A DNA stretch of 7,808 nt from Saprospiraceae bacterium (GTDB lineage Bacteria; Bacteroidota; Bacteroidia; Chitinophagales; Saprospiraceae). Made by a program: the position numbers and the translations under genes. The notes beneath the pieces are model-generated. The model was not told the DNA's origin. It made no database searches and saw nothing but the letters and a program-made list of their open reading frames with translations. The first letter of the stretch is position 1; every line of letters begins with the position of its first letter. The stretch is from positions 1 through 7,808 of the forward strand of contig JADZFI010000047.1 in assembly GCA_020850025.1 (NCBI GenBank). Direction: 5' to 3'. This document shows positions 4,845-7,808 of the stretch, one piece after another.

Positions 4845-6167
4845 ATGAACCGAATTCTTCTCGCCTTCCTGATGGTGGTACTTTCCCTGGCTTGCGGGGA
4901 AAACGAGAGCCTGGCCCTCACCGATCCTCCTGCGCCGCCGGATTCTCCGGTGCAGTGCGATACCTGTATCTACCCGGTGGTGATGGTGCACGGTTTCCTC
5001 GCTTCGGGCGATACCTGGACCAAATTTCACCAGCTTTTTACCTCAAACGGGTATAAATGGCAGCAATTATACGCATTCGACTGGAACAGTCTGAACCAGC
5101 TCGGAGGCAATACCCCGCAATTGCTGGATCAGTTCATTGATAAAGTGCTGGCCGAAACCGGAGCAACACAAGTGCGGTTAATGGGGCACAGCGCCGCCGG
5201 CGGCGTATGCTACACCTACCTGTCCGATCCGGTTCGGGCGGCTAAAGTAGATGGTTATGTGCACATTGGCTCCTCCGTTCAGTCCGGCCCGGCCGGCCCC
5301 AATGGTCAGGAGCCTACCCTGAACCTATGGAGTACCGGCGACGAAGTGGTGGATGGCGGAGATATTCCGGGCGCTGTAAACGTGATGATCCCAGGCAAAG
5401 ACCACTACCAGATTGCCACCAGCCCGGAGTCGTTTGCCGCTGTTTGGCAGTTTTTTCACAATAATACGCCCGGTACGCTCTCCATCACCCCACAGGGCCC
5501 TCTGGTGTGCATCGCCGGAAAAGTGCTGTATTTCGGCGAAAATACCCCGCTGGAGAACGCCAAAGTGGAATTATATGAAGTAGATCCGGCTACCGGAGTG
5601 CGATTGAGCACCAGTCCTGATTTTACTTTCTTCACCAATGCAGAGGGCAAATACGGTCCGGAAAACATCAAATCGGGGGTTACCTATGAATTTGTGGCCA
5701 CCCCGCCCAATTCGAGTCAGCGGGTGATCCACTATTTCCGGGAAGGCATTACCCACCTGAATAGCCTGGTGTATCTGCGCACTATCCCGCCACCGCCCTC
5801 ACTGGCCGGCCTCCTGCTGGCCGGATTGCCTAAAAACGACCTGCAAACGGTGGTGAATGTATTCTCTGCCAGTCAGGCCGTTATTCACCAGCGAGATATG
5901 CTGATGGTGGCAGGCTCCGAGTTGTCTACGGCACAATATGCCCCTCCGTCCAAAACGGCCATTACTTACTTCCTGTACGACGACGGCGACGGGCAAACAG
6001 AGCTGACGCCGGTGGGAACATTCGGGAATTTCCCGTTTTTGAACGGGGTGGATATGTTTTTCCCCACTACCGTACAGGGCTCTATTCCGTTGATGCTGAA
6101 CAACAGAACCATGCAGGTGCGGAACATTCCGTCTTCTCAGGGCGTGGTGGTGGGGGTGTTTGATTGA
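4845..6167 (+). CDS. Lipoprotein lipase/esterase (alpha/beta hydrolase) with carboxypeptidase-regulatory-like domain
   Basis: From the ATG at 4845 the protein has 440 residues; an in-frame ATG at 4815 would add ten before the signal. The N-terminus MNRILLAFLMVVLSLAC has a lipobox (LSLAC, Cys17), so it is a membrane lipoprotein. The alpha/beta hydrolase core (about 43-207) shows the oxyanion-side motif VVMVHGF (45-51), nucleophile elbow GHSAAG (Ser116), an acid candidate at Asp166 (STGDE) and His187 (KDHYQ): a full lipase-type triad. Residues about 220-312 (CIAGKVLYF, then LENAKVELYEV and TNAEGKYG) resemble a carboxypeptidase-regulatory or CNA-B-like beta-sandwich. The last 120 residues are a further domain I do not recognise. 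It probably cleaves ester lipids or polyesters at the cell surface; the substrate cannot be told. Confidence 0.82.
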   Translation: MNRILLAFLMVVLSLACGENESLALTDPPAPPDSPVQCDTCIYPVVMVHGFLASGDTWTKFHQLFTSNGYKWQQLYAFDWNSLNQLGGNTPQLLDQFIDKVLAETGATQVRLMGHSAAGGVCYTYLSDPVRAAKVDGYVHIGSSVQSGPAGPNGQEPTLNLWSTGDEVVDGGDIPGAVNVMIPGKDHYQIATSPESFAAVWQFFHNNTPGTLSITPQGPLVCIAGKVLYFGENTPLENAKVELYEVDPATGVRLSTSPDFTFFTNAEGKYGPENIKSGVTYEFVATPPNSSQRVIHYFREGITHLNSLVYLRTIPPPPSLAGLLLAGLPKNDLQTVVNVFSASQAVIHQRDMLMVAGSELSTAQYAPPSKTAITYFLYDDGDGQTELTPVGTFGNFPFLNGVDMFFPTTVQGSIPLMLNNRTMQVRNIPSSQGVVVGVFD

Positions 6168-6331
6168 GGAGGTTGACTACAAGCCCAGGGTATGTTGCCC
6201 TCTTACGCCTTGCGCTGTTGTCGACGCGGCAGATGCCGTCAGGTTAAGGCAGGTTGTTAAAAAGTCATGTTTTTGCCAGGGATCAGATATCTTTCGGCTA
6301 TCTGTTCCATCCTAACCTTCTAACCCTGCTT
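6168..6331 (+). other. Intergenic region with small hairpins
   Basis: Between the lipase stop and the next ATG there are two short inverted repeats: gacgcggcagatgccgtc (6223-6240, stem cggc/gccg extended by gac/gtc with one mismatch) and cagata/tatctg (6284-6304). Neither is followed by a T run, so a terminator is not convincing. TATCTTTC (6288-6295) matches seven of eight positions of TAnnTTTG, without a TTTG at the proper distance. Confidence 0.3.
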
Positions 6332-7808
6332 ATGCAAAAAATCCTGCCGCTCCTGTTTTCGCTGTTTTGCCTGTTCAGTCATGCTTTATACAGCCAACAA
6401 TGGGGGTATGTGACCCTCGTTGCCAGACAAAACACCAATTCCGTGCAATTGCTGGACACCAACAATATGGTGGTGAAGCAATGGAGCAATTTGCCGGGCA
6501 ACACTGGTTACTCTGCTTATATGACCGAAGGCGGTGAATTGTGGAGAACGGTAGTGGCTCCGGGTAGCTCTTTCATGGGGGGCGGTATTTGCGGCCGGGT
6601 GCAAAAGGTAGCCTGGAACGGCGCCCTTCTATTCGATTACACCGTAAGCGATGCCAATCAGGTGTCGCACCACGACATTTGTCCGCTGCCCAACGGTAAC
6701 GTCCTGCTCATCGTTTATGTCCGCAAAACGGCGGCGCAGGTGCAGGCTGCCGGGGCTACGGTGAATCAGGAACGCTGGACGGAAAAGATCATCGAACTTA
6801 AACCCACCGGTTTGAATACCGCCACTATAGTTTGGGAATGGCACTTGTGGGATCACCTGGTTCAAAATCTGTACCCGACCAAGAACAACTACCAGCCGTC
6901 CATCATTGATCACCCGGAATTGCTGAACATCAATTACAACAACTCCGGCAACCGGCGCGACTGGGTGCACATGAACGGGATAGATTACAATGCCGAACTG
7001 GACCAAATTGTGGTGAGTTCTCACTATCTCAACGAATTGTGGGTAATTGACCACAGCACTACTACTGCTCAGGCGGCTTCCCATGCCGGGGGCAATTCCG
7101 GGAAAGGCGGCGATTTCCTGTACCGCTGGGGAAATCCGGCAGCCTTTGGCGCCGCAGGGGCCACCAATTTCAACGTAGTGCACGACGCGCACTGGGTGCC
7201 TGCCGATTGTCCGCGAGCCGGGTGGTTGTGCGGATTTAACAATTATGGCGTTTCGAACTCTGTCTCTGCCGTGGATCTGTTTCAACCACCCTGGGATGGC
7301 ACCCAATATACCCATACCCCCGGCCAGGCTTATTTGCCGGCCACGTTTGGCTACCGGCATCAGGCCAATGGCTTTTCCAGCAATATGAGCAGCAGCCAGC
7401 AACTCCCCAACGGAAACATGCTGATCTGCCTGGCTACCTCTGGTAAAATCTATGAAATAAACGCCAATGGCGACCAGATATGGCAATACAGTGCACCGGC
7501 CAGTTTCATTCCGCAGGCCTCACGCTACTCAAGGTGTTATCTGGAAAATCCGCTCGTCAACGTCAATACCCCTGATCCGGCCATCTGCAGCGGCGGCAGT
7601 ACCGCATTGAGCATTACGGCTTCAGCCACCAATGTGAATTCCTACACCTATGCCTGGTCGCCTTCCGATGGCTTATCCAATCCAGCAGTGGCCAACCCGG
7701 TGGTTTCCGGAATTACGGATAGTACGGTTTACACGGTAACCGTAACCACGGCGGGTGGCTGCACCACAACAGCATCCGTAACGGTAGCCGTCTTTCCGAC
7801 GCCTGACG
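6332..7808 (+). CDS. Secreted arylsulfotransferase-like protein with PKD-like domain, C-terminus outside window
   Basis: The reading frame is open from the ATG at 6332 to the window end (492 complete codons, no stop). Residues 1-21 (MQKILPLLFSLFCLFSHALYS) form a signal peptide. The body (about 24-405) has features of the arylsulfotransferase (ASST) propeller family: HHDICPLPNGNVLL (113-126), WEWHLWDH (168-175), DWVHMNGIDYN (210-220), SSHYLNELWVIDH (229-241), RWGNP (265-269), HDAHWVP (284-290) and GNMLICLATSGKIYEI (361-376). ASST enzymes move sulfate between phenolic compounds through a sulfo-histidine. Which His would act here cannot be decided by eye. From about 415 a PKD/Ig-like domain begins (Cys419; AWSPSDGLSNP; GGCTTTASVTV), as in T9SS-exported proteins, so more such domains and a sorting domain may follow beyond the edge. 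Enzyme activity is not certain; a structural propeller is possible. Confidence 0.75.
   Translation, partial: MQKILPLLFSLFCLFSHALYSQQWGYVTLVARQNTNSVQLLDTNNMVVKQWSNLPGNTGYSAYMTEGGELWRTVVAPGSSFMGGGICGRVQKVAWNGALLFDYTVSDANQVSHHDICPLPNGNVLLIVYVRKTAAQVQAAGATVNQERWTEKIIELKPTGLNTATIVWEWHLWDHLVQNLYPTKNNYQPSIIDHPELLNINYNNSGNRRDWVHMNGIDYNAELDQIVVSSHYLNELWVIDHSTTTAQAASHAGGNSGKGGDFLYRWGNPAAFGAAGATNFNVVHDAHWVPADCPRAGWLCGFNNYGVSNSVSAVDLFQPPWDGTQYTHTPGQAYLPATFGYRHQANGFSSNMSSSQQLPNGNMLICLATSGKIYEINANGDQIWQYSAPASFIPQASRYSRCYLENPLVNVNTPDPAICSGGSTALSITASATNVNSYTYAWSPSDGLSNPAVANPVVSGITDSTVYTVTVTTAGGCTTTASVTVAVFPTPD

Noticed and set aside
6223..6240. Rho-independent terminator after the lipase gene
   Set aside because: The stem is short and imperfect and is not followed by a T run.
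6629..7486. 285-codon minus-strand open frame opposite the arylsulfotransferase-like gene
   Set aside because: It is a GC-rich antisense shadow: the plus strand carries a signal peptide and family motifs in one uninterrupted frame.

Overview
The window reads as a Bacteroidota (Bacteroidetes) genome fragment. The evidence is a type IX secretion (T9SS) C-terminal sorting domain, the Bacteroidota promoter form TTTG-N19-TAnnTTTG, PKD-like Ig repeats, poor Shine-Dalgarno sites, and the first codons of tet(X), a resistance gene that circulates in this phylum. The right part is GC-richer and looks like resident chromosome of an environmental, possibly Saprospiria- or Chitinophagia-like, species. The genus cannot be fixed from this sequence.

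Left part (1-3465, all minus strand). Read in gene direction it holds: an IntI/Xer-like tyrosine recombinase (start at 3465); 21 bp later a short single-stranded-DNA-binding protein with no acidic C-terminal tail (2538-2200); a non-coding stretch (2199-1993) with direct repeats and a textbook Bacteroidota promoter pointing away from the recombinase; then an AT-rich ABC-F ATPase gene (1828-242); a 19-bp-armed palindromic element (about 231-95); and the first 28 codons of tet(X), cut by the window edge. The ABC-F segment starts with G|TTAGCGGC and ends with GCCGCTAAC. That is how an integron gene cassette looks once inserted: its first bases and the R'' box of its attC are inverted copies. The palindromic element then ends at a new G|TTATGTGCC, from which a second segment carrying tet(X) begins 17 bases before the tet(X) start codon.

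Taken together, recombinase, SSB, outward promoter, attI-like repeats and attC-like-bounded resistance genes suggest an integron-like cassette system of Bacteroidota. It would differ from classical integrons in having the recombinase on the same strand as the cassettes, an SSB gene between recombinase and array, and no clear sign of the IntI-specific insertion. This is inference from architecture. The recombinase could instead be an unrelated Xer-like enzyme, and the attC-like element departs from the classical consensus in several positions.

Right part (3535-7808). It holds a minus-strand secreted protein with a T9SS sorting domain, a divergent plus-strand lipoprotein lipase (alpha/beta hydrolase plus a carboxypeptidase-regulatory-like domain), and a plus-strand secreted arylsulfotransferase-like protein followed by a PKD-like domain that runs off the right edge. 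These three look like ordinary envelope or secreted proteins of the host and have no visible link to the cassette region.
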